A DNA stretch of 64,000 nt, from NCBI RefSeq assembly GCF_040954835.1, contig NC_090723.1:6644001-6708000 (forward strand). Direction: 5' to 3'. The DNA is from Lepisosteus oculatus. Its lineage: Eukaryota > Chordata > Actinopteri > Semionotiformes > Lepisosteidae. Below, piece after piece: positions 13,001-28,000 of the stretch. The notes beneath the pieces were generated by a model that was given only the letters and a program-made list of their open reading frames with translations, made no database searches and was not told the DNA's origin. Made by a program: the position numbers and the translations under genes. Positions within the stretch are counted from its first letter, which is position 1. Every line of letters starts with the position of its first letter.

Positions 13001-16000
13001 CCCCCATGTCAATCACTAATATTTGATTAAGAGGTGGGCCAGCTCAGCGTCTATTATTTGCTGAAACTGTTTGCAACCTGATTTTCTTTTTCTCTTGCAA
13101 GGAGCTCGGCACAGAATCGGATTGTTAATGGATGATGCCATATAAAAGACTCATGGCCTCCATGCCTTCTGTACTTATGTTAACACACAGCTTCCCATTC
13201 CCTAGAAACCTGTATTCTGCACGCGAAACCCAATAAAAAAAAAAACAAGCTAGCAACCATTAAGGTTTGCATTAAAATTTTCTGGATGCACGTGGTTGAA
13301 TTTCAAATGAGATTAAGATAGATCTGGATGACAGACATGTGAGGAAAATAGAGTATTAATATAACACCGTTTCAGACATCTGACAGCTTTCCAAGTGGAG
13401 ATGAATGTGGGCTCCCCTCTGTTTGTCGTTTGCGTAATTACTGATAAATGACACCCAGCTGAACATAATCAAGACTGCAGAAGGACTCCCAGAGGTCACA
13501 CAGACTGTGCCATGACCTTTAGTTGTGTGGCTGGTGCCTGTGCTGACACATCTATGGGTGATTTACAGAGGGAAAGGTGCTCCTAATTTGTCTATAAATA
13601 ATTGGGGGGGAAAACAATTGTGAAGGTGCAAGTCCTGAGGCCTAAAATAACAGATGAAATATAATAATGGAAAGTATGCACTGCACCGATTAGTCCTGGG
13701 GTGCTACTGTGGATTTGGATCAGAAGCTCAAAAACCTGGAGCTGGTTTGTCCAGACCTTTAATTCTGGATGTTCGTAGGTGAGCAAATACTCAATCTGCT
13801 CAGGGTTAACTGGTTTGCATGTTAACATCCGGAGCTTCCAGTCTCGGGTGCTTTTCCCTTAGTTTTTAATGAACTATTTACTCTTGAATGTGTGCTCAAA
13901 AAGCATAAACTACATGGTTTAATAAATTAATTAATAAATTGGTGGATAACATTGTCCGTCGTTTCAGATACGAACTCTCTAAACCGTATCCCTGCAAGTC
14001 CACGTAATATAAGAACTAGACCCAGAGCGATTCTTTCTTGTGATAACGCACTGAAGTATAAAATGCTGTCGACGTAGGGGGTAAAAAAAGTGGTGGAACG
14101 TTGGCTTTAAAATAACAAGTGGAGGTTAATTCCACAATGAAAAGCAGGGGGAAAAAAAAGGAGGAAAGGCAAATCAAGGAGCTGAACCTTCTACAGGTGT
14201 GGGGTGGAATGAGGGAGAGAATAGAAGTCATATGCAGTCTCTCTGTTGGGTTACAGATTTAGCCCATTCACCCTTCCCCTGGAATTATCACCCAGGTTTC
14301 CCTTTCTTTGGAGACACATCCTTGCCTCCTTGACCTATTCTCGTATGTGCTTTCTTTCGTCTTCATCAGCTGTCCCTTTGCCTCTCACTCCTCCCTCCCT
14401 CCCTCCTTCTTCACACCTGAAACCGGGCTCCACAGCCAAAGTGTTGCTCTTTCCTTCTGCCGTTTTGCCCTTCTCCTCGGCGTGACCCCCTGCTTGCTCT
14501 TCTGTGGCTCGCGGGCTGGTGCAGCTCCCCACTGCGGCCTCCGCTCGCTGGAAGTCTTCTCGAGCGCTGCAGTGGCGGGGTGGGTGGCACTGATTGCTGC
14601 TCTGCTTCCCTTGGGTGCTGTCCGCCACCCACATCCTCGGCTACAGAACTGGAGACGGTGTGTGCCGAGAGGCTGCACCCGAGTCTTGCATACATACAGT
14701 ATGGTTTGACAGTTGTTTCATTCACAAACGTATCTTAACTACCTCTAGCTTGGAGGGCATAAATGCTCAATGAACTTAGCATAGGCGTCATTGAGGAATC
14801 AGGACAGTTTAATAAACGGCACTTATTGCATCTTTATTACAGCTGCAGGGACCGGCGTACCTGAGGGTTGCTGGCGGCCACATCACTGCATCAGTTTTTG
14901 TGAATACAGGCCATGAAGTAGTTGTTTCTAGCATTTTTTTTTTCGTTAAGATCGCCAGGCTTCTTTTTGTTGATGTTTTCTGTCTCGTGCCTGTGTGAAC
15001 ACAAGAGCTCTGTATGAAGCCTGCAGGGAATTTCTGGCCGAGGTGTTTTTGCGGAACTGAGTTTGAGAAACGCTGATTTAGAGCTTTCCCCCGGGGAGGC
15101 GTCAGGAATGTCTCGACACAGGCTGGTCTGCCTCCTTCATTATTTAAGGAGCACTGCCCGGTAATGAGTCACGGCAGCCCCTCCCCTCACTGCCCATCCT
15201 CTCAAGTGGAGAAAGACAACGGTGTCATTGCAGCCTCTCCAGTCGCCTCTCGCGACAACGCTCTACAATGAACACAGTCTTGTTTTCTGGCTTTGTCCTT
15301 ATCGATTTTGCTCATTGATCCTCTGATCACAGTGTGTTCCCCCTCCCCCCTCCCCCTGCCCCCTTTTCCTAACGTCTCATTTCAAAGCCCTGAAGCTGCT
15401 CATTAAGTGATTCTGATGTCCTTTGCGCTGCTCTTCTGAAACCAAAGGGACGGTCCTTTGTGTTTCTTCCTGCACGACAAGCACAGCCAGAGCTATTCTG
15501 GGGGGGAATCCAAAATCTAAAAAAGATTTTTTGGAAATACCTGAAATACCTAACCCACAAGAAATAATGTGAGTTGGCATATCAGTGTTTCTGATAGTGT
15601 ACTGTGAGATGTCGAAATGAACAGGATGCAGATGTTGTTTTTGAGGTATTTCTAGCTAGCTGCACAGCCCCAGTCTTGGAGTCTGCATAAACTCCAATGA
15701 TTAATTTTCTATTTAGTTTTTTTTTTCCATGATGCTAACTAAGCAGTTTATGCAGAATTAAATACAATTTCTACATTTTACAATAGCATTTTCTCTGCTG
15801 TGCATTAGCTTATTCTTGGATGTACAGGAGCCCGTTTGCACATAAAGGGATGACATTGCCCCTTTGCCATTCAGTGGATCTGCTGTATATGCCACAGGTT
15901 TCAGACAAGCTGCACAAGCTGCAGTTCTCTGATATTTTAAAAAACCCTGTAAAACATATTCGAATCATGTAGCAATAGTTTGGTATTAAATTAGTAGGTT

Positions 16001-19000
16001 TAACCTTTTCTTTTTTCACATCAAGAAAAGATCTTAATAATTAACAGTGTGAGTGAGGTGCCCGCAAGTGGGGTGCTCTGGTTCGTCCTTCAGGGACCCC
16101 CCTTTTCGCTCCTGTGGCTTACCCACCCCCCTGTCCTGTACCCCCCAGGTGTGGCGGGGCACAGTGGCCAGGATGCGGTACCGCCGCATGCGGGCGGCCC
16201 TCACCATTATCCGCGCCTACCGCCGCTACAAGGTCAAGTCCTACATCCGCGAGGTCGCCCGCCGCTTCCAGAACGTCCGCCGCATGAAGGATCATGGGAA
16301 GCACGTCAAGTGGCCCGTACCGCCCAAGGTCTTGCGCAAGTTTGAGGAGGCACTGCAAAACATCCACAAGAGGTAAGAAACCTTGGGGTAGGGTGTGCAG
16401 ATGCAGGGGTCCCTAGACCCTTGAATCAAGCTGACCTCTCTGTCGTAGCCCAGAGCGTGTCAGAGGTGACTTATGCTCGGCCATCTGGTATAATGTCTTT
16501 TAAAAGCAGCCTTGCACTGGAACATTTTCACAGCAGCTTCTGGTTGGAGACAAAAAGGTCCACAAAGATTTGAGTATTATTTACGTATGCAGGCAAGTGG
16601 GTTCTGATTGTTTCATCATGCCACAGACTGACACGGGCAGAATGCAACGAAAGCCGGCACCCTGTACAGAACAGGCAGCTCTTTTCCATGTAAACAGAGG
16701 CTGGAGAAAAGAGCACGTCTGATGAGGGTAAATCATTCCCACAGGCCCTCTCTCACTTCATCCTGTGTTTATTTTTTCTCTTGGTCAGATGGTGGGCGTG
16801 GACCCTGATCAAAACGATCCCACCTGAGGATCTCCCACAGGTGAGGGCCAAGGTTGCAGCCCTGGAGCTACTGAAGGGTCAGAGGGTAGACCTGGGCCTG
16901 CAGAGAGCCTGGGAGGGCAACTACCTGGTGAGTCTGGACTCCACTCAGCGCAGTCTATATTTCACAAGTCAGGTTCAAGTCAGGTACATTGTCAGTCTTA
17001 AGAAGTTTAATGCTGTACTCCAAATGTAGACATGTAGCTATAGTGTCCAACAAAACAGGTTTAGGTTGCACTGGCTTTTCTGTTCTGTTCCATTGCATTC
17101 CAGTTAGTCCTTTATTATTGAATCGATTTTAAACAATAGGTTCAATGTTCTGTTTGGGTCCAGGTCCTGAAATGGAGAGTGGAAACATCATGACTGCCTA
17201 CCTCTTAATGCTAACCTGCAGGGCACTGCAGTTCAGTGGTTTGGTAAAAGGGTGTGGTGCTGACCTAATGGTTATCCATGGCTGCTAGCGAAATTAGCTT
17301 CAGGGCTCAATTCACTCAATGTGTAGAACACAGTCATTTCCAAAATCAGAACCCAGTAAGAGCGCACACTTTTTTTAACTGGGCCGGATCTTTTAGACAC
17401 ACCAGCTGGTGCTGTTAAAAGGCGTTTTAACACGGGTTTTAAGGTAGACGTGAACAAATGATGTTAAATAGCTTGGTTTGGACATGAGATCAGTGACTGT
17501 ATATCTCATGGTCTTCTGAAGAGAGGGCCTCACTCTCGGATCTCATTACCTTTTCAACTTGCCGCTTACTCCTCGAACCTCAACCTCCCATCCACCTTCT
17601 CCAAGCAGAATTATTCCCCCATCTCTTCCCTTCTCTGCCTCGGGCTTCCTCCACCTTATCTCTGCTTTCATACCTCCCTGTTGCCCTTTCTCTTCTCTTC
17701 GGTCCCGCCTCCAGTCCTGCCTCCTCCTGATCCCTGTGTGTTTGGTGTTTGTGTCCGCAGAGGCGGGACAGCCCAGAGACGGTGTCCTCCTTCACCCTTG
17801 TGTCCAGTGAGCTGCAGCGCAAGGACAAGTTCATGCAGGTCCTCTTCTCCTGCCATGTGCGCAAGGTACTCTTCACAACACAACAACATCTGTTGGGATA
17901 TCACTTTGGTGAAATAGGTGGTGATGTCATTTTACAGGCTAGGATGTCACAGCAGCAACAACATGTTGGCACCCTGGTGAAGCCGTGCTGTGTACTTTTT
18001 CTTTTTCCTTGTTATCCTCTGCTGACCTTCCACCAAGACAGAGGCCCCTGAAAGCCCCTGAAGGTGTGGTGTTGGCACCATAGTTTACAATCTTCCCTCC
18101 TGTTTCCCAGATCAACCGTTTCCACAAGGCAGAGGACCGGGCAGTGATGATCACCGACCGACACCTTTACAAGATGGACCCTGTGAAACAGTACAAGCCC
18201 ATGAAGAGCATCCCACTGTATAACGTGCGTAGACCCTTTTCCTCAAGCCACCCCGTACTGGCCTCTCAGTCCTTGTGTCAGCTGTGTGAGAGCCTTAGGG
18301 TGTCTCTAGGCTTTCAGTTAACACCCATACACCTTTAGTACAAACGGGCTTGTAGATCCCATGGGGATGGGTTCTTTCATCATTCTCTCCTGTTATTTTA
18401 ATCTGATATTTTCAAAAGTCCACATCCTGTCAGGTCCTGTCAGCTCCTAGGTAGACTAGACTAAAGCTAATTATATTATATAAATAATCTAAGTAACTTG
18501 ATTGTTGTTGTCTGAGAGCTCCTCACCGATTCCTCATCAGCCGCTTCTGTTGAAACCTAAAGACTAAGGGAAACCTCACCTGGTTTGACACCTATTTTCC
18601 TTTCTGATGTCATCAATGCCACCAAGTCCAAGACTAAATCTAGTGATCTCTCAAGTCTCTTTAAAAGGAGTGTGGGTTTCTAAATGTTCAGATTGGACCT
18701 TTTTTTGTCCGTCTGTGATTGCAGAATTCAGTATCAAGGATATGTCTTCAGAGGCTTGTGGTATTAAAGTAACAGAAGTTCAGGCTTGGATTAAGTTCGA
18801 CACTCTGCCTCACCCCACCAAGCCCAAATTCCACCCTGACCTGATGGAGGATTTGCACTTCCTATACATAAGGAGCCTCTGCCAAGTGCTTTTCAACTTA
18901 CAGTTATTGAGCAGGAGGTGGTTTTTATTTCATCTGGCATTTCATTGGCAACAGCAGAGAGCACATTTTTTTTTAGCACGTGCTTGGATTTCGCACTGTT

Positions 19001-22000
19001 AAAGGCAGCTGTTAACAGCTATGCAACAGTGCAGAAGGTGGGTTTACATCAATTAGCAGACAATATGTGTTCAAAATATCCAAATGAACAGAGGCAGTTC
19101 CCTGAATGTGTACCAACCAGAAACGGATTTTGGAGTAGCCATCATAGACAGCATTTTCTTGCTTGACAGCTTCATCACGGGGTGCATAGTTAATTGAAAA
19201 CAAATCAAAAACTGGACTTTACCTGTCCGAAACGCTGCAGCTCACATAATGAGACAAAGGGTAGTAGCTGAGATGATTAGCCCCTGATCCAGCTGAGCAA
19301 CAGGGCTGGCCGCCATTTCAAGCAACGCCTGCTTGCTAACCTCCCAGGCAGGAGGGGTTCAAGCCTGATTCTTGAAAAAAGAAGCAGCACATCGACAGCC
19401 AGGAGATCAAGCTCTTGTTCCTCTGCCTCTGTCATGAGCGTTAAATATAGACTTGTCGAAACAGCAGAGGAAAAAAAACCAGAGATCAACACCAAGGACA
19501 CTGGCTGGCCTTCCCTCGGATGACTAAGTCTTCCCCATTGTTCCTCTCAATGGTCCATAATGCAGTGTATTTATAGGCTGAGATAATGCACAGCGAGGAC
19601 AGCAGCTTCCTGGGCATGAAACAGCAAGTGGGTATTCTCAGTGTCAACAGCAGAGAATGGTGTTGTGTGAGAAAGATGAAGGCTGGCAGAGCTGCAATCA
19701 TAAAGCATGGAGGATATAAGAACTGCGCACAACCTAATTTTAAGTAGTAAGTGGTTTTTAAAGCTTCAGGCAACTAAGTTTACAGGCCTGAAAGATAGTG
19801 AAGGCACTGTTGTTCTGGATTTACAGACTGCTAAAGTGTGTCTGGCCGTGAAATTGCCACAAACTAGAATTGTTTGTTTTGGAGACTCCTTTGATTCATA
19901 TGAGTTAAGGCAGGAGGGCAGCCCTCCTTCTGTCGGACGTCTTGGATTGGAGCCAGAGGAGAATGAGGGTTGAGGCAGTGAGGGAGGAATAACACTCAAG
20001 GTGAGACACAAATGGAGTGACAGAGGGACTGATAGAGGAAAACAAATGGAGGGAGGCATTAGATGGGAAGATGGGGAATGTGGTTTTGGGAGGGGGAGAG
20101 TTGATTAGTATAGGAAATGCCAGCCCAAAATCCTGATTGTGACTCGTTTATCATGCTGATATTCAGGACCAGGCTCCCAAGATAGATTGCCTTGCTAATC
20201 TTTGCCATGATAGAGCCTTGCTAGATTCATGCAGCTGTCAGGGGCGCTCAATATCAGCATCCCTGATCCCACCCCCCACCTTCCCATCCATCCCTCTTTC
20301 CAGCGTTGTCATGCCAACCTCCCTGGAGACAGGGTTGCTATGGAGACGGAGCTGGAGGAAGGATCAGCTGATGTCTGGTACCGTTCAGGCATGTGCTCAC
20401 AAATCGGCTTCCTCCATTTGCTCTTTCCTCTCCACAGGAGTGTTGACTCTCCTGTCCTTTGTCCACTTTCCCCTTTCCATTTTGGGAATGGCTTACAAAC
20501 CACACAATTCCCACTTCTTTCCGATTTTAGTAAAACACTAAACCTTTTAGGGCTTTCAGCTTTCAGGAGTTGGATTCACTGTGTGCTTTTCTGTAAAAAC
20601 CCAGCTGAACCTGGACTCAGTACATCAAGTTATTTTATATACCTAACTGCCAAAAGATTTTATACAGGGAAATGCAGAGCTATGTATAGGTGAAGACAGC
20701 ATATATGAGTTGGAATGAGAGGCATAAGCTAAGGATATCTGTTAGAAATGATGGGGCTGTCTAGTATATCCTCCAGTGCTAATATTTTTGCATATTTACG
20801 TATTTATGCCTCAAATGGTTTTGTACATTTACTCATTTGTTGTTTTAAAACCTGATGTTAGTATTTAAAATATTTTTATTATTATTTGTCTAGGGCAATC
20901 AAAAAGTTTAACTTTCCTTTGAATAATTTAATTACCCTACTTTCCTTTAATTTTGTTCTTTTAAGTCAGGTCAATTAACTCCTTTAATTCAGTGTTTCAA
21001 CATCCCCATCCAAATCTGGAGAGGCAGGGATTGCACAGCATTGTGAGAACTAGCCCAAAGGAAGAGAGTGGATTGATTTTGAGCTGTTGCCATCTCCGTG
21101 CTTTGTAGCATATCCGAAATCTGAGATCAAGAACTACCGAGGAGGCTGAAGGGGGTCTTGTGTCAAGAGCAGCCAGATACTGATTTCACGGTTTTTAGCT
21201 TCCTCCCGTTTTCTGCTGCTAAGAGCTGCATATCCAGCTCTTTCCTTAGGAAGACATCCGAGAACATATCAAACTGACATTGGTGAATGCCCTTTAAATA
21301 AGTGTAGTACTCCCCCTGCTTTTCTTGATTTCAGACGTGGATAGAGATACATTTGCAAAAACTGTTTGAGCAGTTTTAAAGATTTTACTCATCCGAGGTC
21401 TGTTGAGGCAAGACCTGCTTATCGTATTGTCCCCACTTTACAGCCATTCGGCTTGGTCTTGCCTGTGTGTCCCCTCAGACACTTCAACACAGTCACCCAC
21501 AGTGCCTCTTTCAGCGGGTGAGTTTGGTTGAGGCGAATGGTGATGGGGGAGAAAGGGGGTGATTATCAGGCATCACCCTGATGGAAAGGGGTCAGTCCAA
21601 ACCCAAAGGTATTTAGCCATCTTTCGCAAACATGACTGAACCTATGTCTGGGGTCAAGATACAGGCTTTTGGTATAACTTAAATGTCAACTTCTGCATAA
21701 TAACACTGCATAGAATGTGTTTCTGGTGTGGGTGTACAGAATGAATCAGCTGATTATATAATTGCAGATACTTTTAGACCAGAATGTATGTTCAGAGATC
21801 TGAGAACAGGTTCTAAGATCAATAAACCCCTTACAGCTGACTGTGCATGGTAAGCTAAATGGCGTCCTTAGCAGTGACATTTTAAGCATGTAATGAGTTC
21901 TGCACCAGCTTTCAAACCAGTGCAGACTGAACACTGACAAAACTGGATCTGAGCAAATGGCATTGCGTTAATAAATTACAATGGAATATACATTGGATAG

Positions 22001-25000
22001 TTTTGCATAGGAAAGAAGGATTTTAAAGGGAAAGGAATATAGAGGTTCAAAGGCAAAGAACCTTTTGCTCACTCACTATGTGTCCACTTACTGAATCCCC
22101 ATGTGCTCTGTCTTTAGGGTGTGATGTCAGATGTCAGAGTAAGAACATAAGGCTGTTCAGCCCAACTCTTCCATTTTGGTTTTAAATGATCCAAAATCTC
22201 ATCCAGTCGTTTCTTGAAAGATGCTACAACATGGCTGGGTAGCTTGATCCATTGTCCCACAACCCTTTGCACTAAGAGGTTCCACTTCTTAAGAGGTGAC
22301 TCTGCAGCTAGTGGTGTTACATATTGTAGTTTCCTATAATTTGATACAACCAGATGCATCATTGTTCTCTTGATCTTGTTAAGTAATCAGTTAATTAAGG
22401 AGCTGATTGTAGATTTGTTACTGGTTTATTTGGTTGATGCTTTTATCCAAATTGACTTATATTCGCAACGATTTATTAAGCTGTTTTTTTTACTGGGTCA
22501 AATCGGGTGAAGTACCTTGCTCAGGGGTACAACAGCAGTGTCTCACCTGGAATTTGACCCCACATACTTTCAGTTAGTTTCAGTTTCAGAGTCCCGAACC
22601 CTGACCTCTGCTCCCCCCCACTTCCTAAAGAAAGAGACGAAGCAGGGGGCACCTGCACTTGAAGAGGGACCTCTTGAGCTGCAGTCAGATCATACCTCAA
22701 TGAAATATTTTGGGCTTGTCCTGAACTGTCCTGCTACACAGCAGGCTAGAACGCTAAAAGATTTGATCCAGTTTTTCTTAATGGTTTAGTTCCAGCAGAC
22801 TCACTGCAGCATTGACTGGCCTTGGGCAGATTTCCATTCTCTTAGTGGTGTCAAGCCTGCCAGTTGTTGCGCCTCGTGTCATAGAAGGGCACACGCATTA
22901 AAAGGCACCGGGCCGTCTATCTGTCAAGCTGTGGTTCGTTCAGGGTTTTACGGGTTATATTTCCTGGGGCCTCCATCATTGTTTTAGTTAAGCGAGCGGA
23001 TAGGTGCTTTTAGTGTATCACAGAGGACGGTTGTAAAATATGCAGAACCACAAATTGAAGTACATTTGTATGAAATAAAACCTACTCAGAAGATTCGTGT
23101 AGGAAATGTTATATACTAATAGAAGCACTTTATTTGAATACAAATGGAGGACGTTTGAGGCGGCGGGGCAGGGGGAAGAATTGCTGCCTCGCAGTGTTGG
23201 GTTCAGTGCCGATCCTGGGGCGCTAATTGTTTGTGGAGTTTGTATATTCTCCTCATGTTTGTACAGGTTCCAATCCAAGAGCTCCAGTTTCCTCCCATAG
23301 TCCCAAGACATATGTGTTGGTTAATCGGCTTCTGGGAAATTGGCCCCAGGTGTGAGTGTGTGTGTGTGTCTGTGTTTGTGCCCTGTGATGGACTGGTGTC
23401 CGGTCCAGGGTGTGTTTGTGCCTGTGTGTGCCCTGTGATGGACTGGTTTGTGTGTGTGTGCCCTGTGATTGACTGGTGTCCGGTCCAGGGTGTGTGTGTG
23501 TGTGTCCTGCAATGGACTGGTGTCCGGTCCAGGGTGTACCCTGCTTTAAACCTGTTTCTTTTCGGGATAGGATCTGGCTTCCCCCACAACCCTGGAGTGG
23601 AAAAAGCAGTTAAAAAATGGGATGAAAGAATCGATGATCCATCTGTAGGTTTCTAGCCAACTGTACTAGACGTGCCTAAGTTGAAGATATGACCAGAACA
23701 AGCAGGTTGTCACAGGATGGAATTAAATCCATGTAGATCCTGTGGCTGCGGAGTGACTTTACCAGGAAATGCCCTTTTTTGAAGTGCAGCTTGATCTGTG
23801 TTGTCTCGACATCTGTTTAAGGCCTGAGTTGTGTCATCCATTATCTTAGTCATTCATTAGCCATGAGTCCTGACGTGCTGGGGCACAGCTGACAGGATGA
23901 AAAGATGGTTGCTTTTACTGTGCTTTGTTGGAGCATGTATATACAGTATGATTTATATCTCGGATCGTGTGAAGAGTTGATTTTGGATCTCTGGCCTCTG
24001 CACATGGTTTTTTTTTCCCCATGTTGGTTCACCAGTTTGAATTGGAGTCCCGGGGGAGAGGAGGGAAGGTGTCAGTGGATGGAACGATCCCACTGATAGC
24101 AGAAAATCAATGGGATGATTACAGTGCAGCAGCCTGTGCACAGCATGTTTCCATCAAGCACCCAAGGGCAGCAGAGCACCCTCACACAGCCTACCTGCCT
24201 TGTCTGCTCAGACATAGGCCACTGGGGTCAGTGTTCTGGGGACCCCCTGAAACACCCCAGCTGACAGAAAACCACACAAGCTCAGTGGTGTTCAACCTAC
24301 CGTGCGTTATCATATGAGGGTTCCTGGTCTGTAACCGCAAAGAGACATGAACCAGTCATGAGCCATTCACTCTGCATTGTGCACTCAGCCTCTCCAGAGC
24401 CCTGCAGATCACAAACTTTTAAAGCTATTCTCTGAGATTTTAGCATGTTGCAGCATTTTTGAAGTGTAAAAGTTTTACACCTTAATCCGTACTTATTATT
24501 TTAATGGGTAAACTGCGGAGGAGAAGAAAAGGCTGGTGATTTTGCACCATCACCATCCATAATGCACGTCTTCCCTCTGACCTGCGGCCGGCTGTGTGTA
24601 ACCTGCCTGCGCCCTCCTGCTTCAGGTGACGGGCGTCAGCGTGTCTCCGGGGAAGGACCAGCTGGTGGTGTTCCACACCAAGGACAGCCGAGACCTCATT
24701 GTGTGCCTGCAGGGCATGGTGCCCGCGGGGGAGAGCCGCATCGCAGAGCTGGTGGGCACCTTGGTCAGCCACTTCAAAAGGTACTGTGTCAGCCGCCATA
24801 ACGCGTGGAAACACTGTCCTGTATCGTGCCGTGGTAGTATGGGGACTGGGGGACACTGAAGGGTAGCAGGCATCCTTTCTGACGAGACTTCAGTCAGTTT
24901 CGGTTCGGTATCAGATTTGCCAGACTGGTGGGGGGGCAAGGGTGGGCTGAGTTCCTGACTGCCCTGGGAGCTTTGCAGTGCCGGCTTTATTTATGTTCAA

Positions 25001-28000
25001 TTTGTTTATTGGTTTTTCAGGGAAAAGAAAGAGCATTACAAGGTACCATATAAAATAATGGATAAATGTGAACAATCATCATGGCATGAAAGATGAAGTC
25101 CTGGTTTTATTTAGAGTGGGAGGTGCCTTGTTTCCTTCGCCTAGAGAAAACAGACTGACATGTTTATGCAAAGACGAATTTTCGCCGGACCTGTTGGAGA
25201 AGAGAGACCGAGTGATGCCGTGCTCCTGTGTTCTGTTTGCACTAAGCTCCCCCAGAGGCATCTTGGTGACAGAGAGCAGCCAGGCCAGGCAGTCCTGAGT
25301 GCAGTGAGAAACACAATTTCCTCTTCCTCCTCACTCTGGGGTTTTTCAGATTTCACACAGGGGTGTCTCTAATGTATACAGTTAACCTTCATGTAGTGAT
25401 GCTATTCTTTATAAAGTCGGCACATTCTTTTGTAGATCACGACTTAGAACCCCGTTCCTTTTGGGGTAAAAGAAAGAGGTTGTTTAGGGGCAGCCATAAT
25501 AGTTGAACGCTATATTGTTGTGCATTTGATAAATAAACTTTGATTTGATATTGTCCATTGTCAGGCTGTCTGAGATTGAGACACGGCTGACATGAACATG
25601 AAACACGCAGGTCTCTTCCTCTCTCAAATGGAAAACAGTGTGTTTTTTTTCTTGGAGGACTGCATGAAGGAAAGGGTTATTACTGCATGGGTGTACTGTA
25701 GGTTTGGTTTTTCAGCACTGCAGCATAACAAATGCACTGCCCCTCCCTCTCTGCTGGGGAAGCTGGGGTGCTATGAAATATTTAAGGAACACTGCCTGCT
25801 GTGTTTGCCTGCACTTTTAACTGGAAGATAGAGAATGAACATGCGCAGCTGCTGAGCTGAGAAGATGCTGTGCTGATTCTGTGCTCTGTCTCTAGGGAGA
25901 GACAGGCCAGGGCCACTGTGAGTCTGAGCATCGTACCTGTTGAGCTCCCTATCCCTGGCCTGTGCCAGGCCGTTCCCTGGAGTAACCACTGGATTGCTCA
26001 GTCCACTCCATAAAGGTCCTCACAACTGCATCTTTCCCAGCGCAAAAGCTGCTGATCACAAGTTGATCCACTGCGCAGGTCCACAAGTACGTTTTGCATT
26101 TGCAAAATGATTTTTGGGTTCTTGTCACCGAGTGAAATGCAGCAAAGAGAAATAAAACGTTCTGTTTTGGATGGAATTGTATCAAATCAAAATGATGGGT
26201 GTCATTGCAGGCTTTTGGTTTTCCTTTTACAAAAAGGAACAAACTGTGTATCCCAGATGTTAAACAGAAGTGGTCGAATGGGCCTGAGGACCGAGCCCCT
26301 TATGTAGCAAACGCAGCTCTGTCAGCTATGTGCAGTAGACAGTGCAGTGGATTGTGTGCACCAGACTATGGGGTCGGTTCCTTGTAGTTTTATGTGCTGT
26401 CCTCAGAACTGGTATTCAGTATTCCTTGTTTTTCTCAGTTGATCTCTGTCAAGGCTGAACCCAGGTTTCATCATGCTACAGCAAGAGCCTTTACAAGCTG
26501 AGTTGTTGTGGAGCCACAATTTTAATTTTTTATCGGGGACAATTGTCTAAACAGGGTTAATATCCAGTAATCCAGTACAGTGTGCCCCTATACAGATATT
26601 CTGTAAACAAGTACTCTCCATCCCTTGTCGTGTAGATCCCCAATCTATTGCATTGCGTTTTTTCTCTTTTCCTTCGAGGAGGAGTATAACCCATTTAGTT
26701 CTCAAGACCTGTATAATGAGAATGAATTTTAATTCAGAAAGCTCCAGGGCATTGTTAAAGACAAACACTTTTCAAGACTGCGTTTTTGCCAAAGCACAGT
26801 GGGAGAGAGGGTGTCCTTATATTGCAGTAGCTGGAGATGGTCTCTTTGCGTCCTCCCGTCTCTGGGTCATGACTCAGCTGAGCCGTGCTAAATTGCATCG
26901 ATCCCATCTGTCTGGACGTGATTGCACACTGCCCGGTGCTTGTTGTCTGCTTGTTGTCTCTGTCTACCCTTTAAACCGAGGCGGGACAGCCTCGCCAGAC
27001 TGGGAGCGCTTTCTCTCTCTGTATCTGCGGACGTTTGAAACGCCACGAGGAACACATCGGCTGTGCACTGGAATGCTAGCGATGCCCCCCCCCCGGCCTC
27101 CATCTTCCCGAACGCACAGACCATTGCCTGCCTTTATTTTCCATAATGATTTGCTGCCAGTCAGCTTCATTGATATGAATCACCTAGTTTGCCGGGCCTT
27201 GTGGGCAGCAGGCAGAGGGGATAGCAAGAGATTGCACTTATACTGCTGCAATCAGGACTGTCCGTCTGGGTAATTAGACTTCTTGTTGGAGCATGCTTTA
27301 CCTTGGCGCCTTGTGTCTCCCAAAAACTGTTATCTTCCCTCAAACGCAATTTGAACAAATTCAGTATGTCAGTGTGGTCACATCAGCATATTTATAGGGC
27401 TCCGTGTCAAGGAGAGATTGCCAGCTCAGTCAACCCATGCTGCACTCCTTCCCAGGCTTGGAGTGGCAACACAGATTTCACAGCTCCCGGTCTCTGTGCG
27501 TGTAATTTAGACACCAGACAATCTCCCTCTGTCCCTTTACCACACTCAGCTGTTGGGGTGTTCTTGTTCTTGTTTAAGTTTGGTGCATTCGATTATATAA
27601 TTTGGAGATTTTTCCTGCACTCGAACAGACCAGGGTGCCCTCATGGTCCGGAGGCTTCGCCCTCATTGTACAGGTCACAGAAAGCAGAATCCCAGCGTGT
27701 TTATTCCGGCCAGTGGACCTGAATTCAATACACACTAACACCTATGGTCAATTCATCCATTTAACGAAGGTCGCCTCGAAAATATAAGCATCAATACGTG
27801 GACAGTAGTATTATTAATGATTGTTATGATTATTTTAGTTGTTCTTTTTCAGGGCGACACTGGGCTGCAGCAGCAGGGTTTCTTCAGGCAGTGTGTTTGT
27901 CAAGGTCACCTCTCCTCCCGATTTGGAATTTCAGACAAGCTGAGTCTATTTTGACCCTCCCCTTCCTCATCATCCCCCCCCCCAACACACACACTTTTCT

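Larger units (their letters stand above)
6495..16148 (+). other. Large myo1d intron (9.65 kb)
   Basis: No exon is recognised between the IQ1-start exon and the IQ2 exon, and the reading phase joins directly across. The intron holds a hAT-type MITE (8862-9167), a C20 run (10045-10064), a TGG run (10441-10457) and a pyrimidine-rich block near 14,340-14,480. The remainder has no feature I can name. Confidence 0.7.

Noticed and set aside
15060..15085. hAT-like end GAGTTTGAGAAACGCTG
   Set aside because: No partner inverted repeat was found nearby, so no element can be defined.
26653..27273. 206-codon plus-strand frame in a myo1d intron
   Set aside because: No recognisable domain, no splice context, composition like the surrounding intron. 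Chance or repeat-derived.
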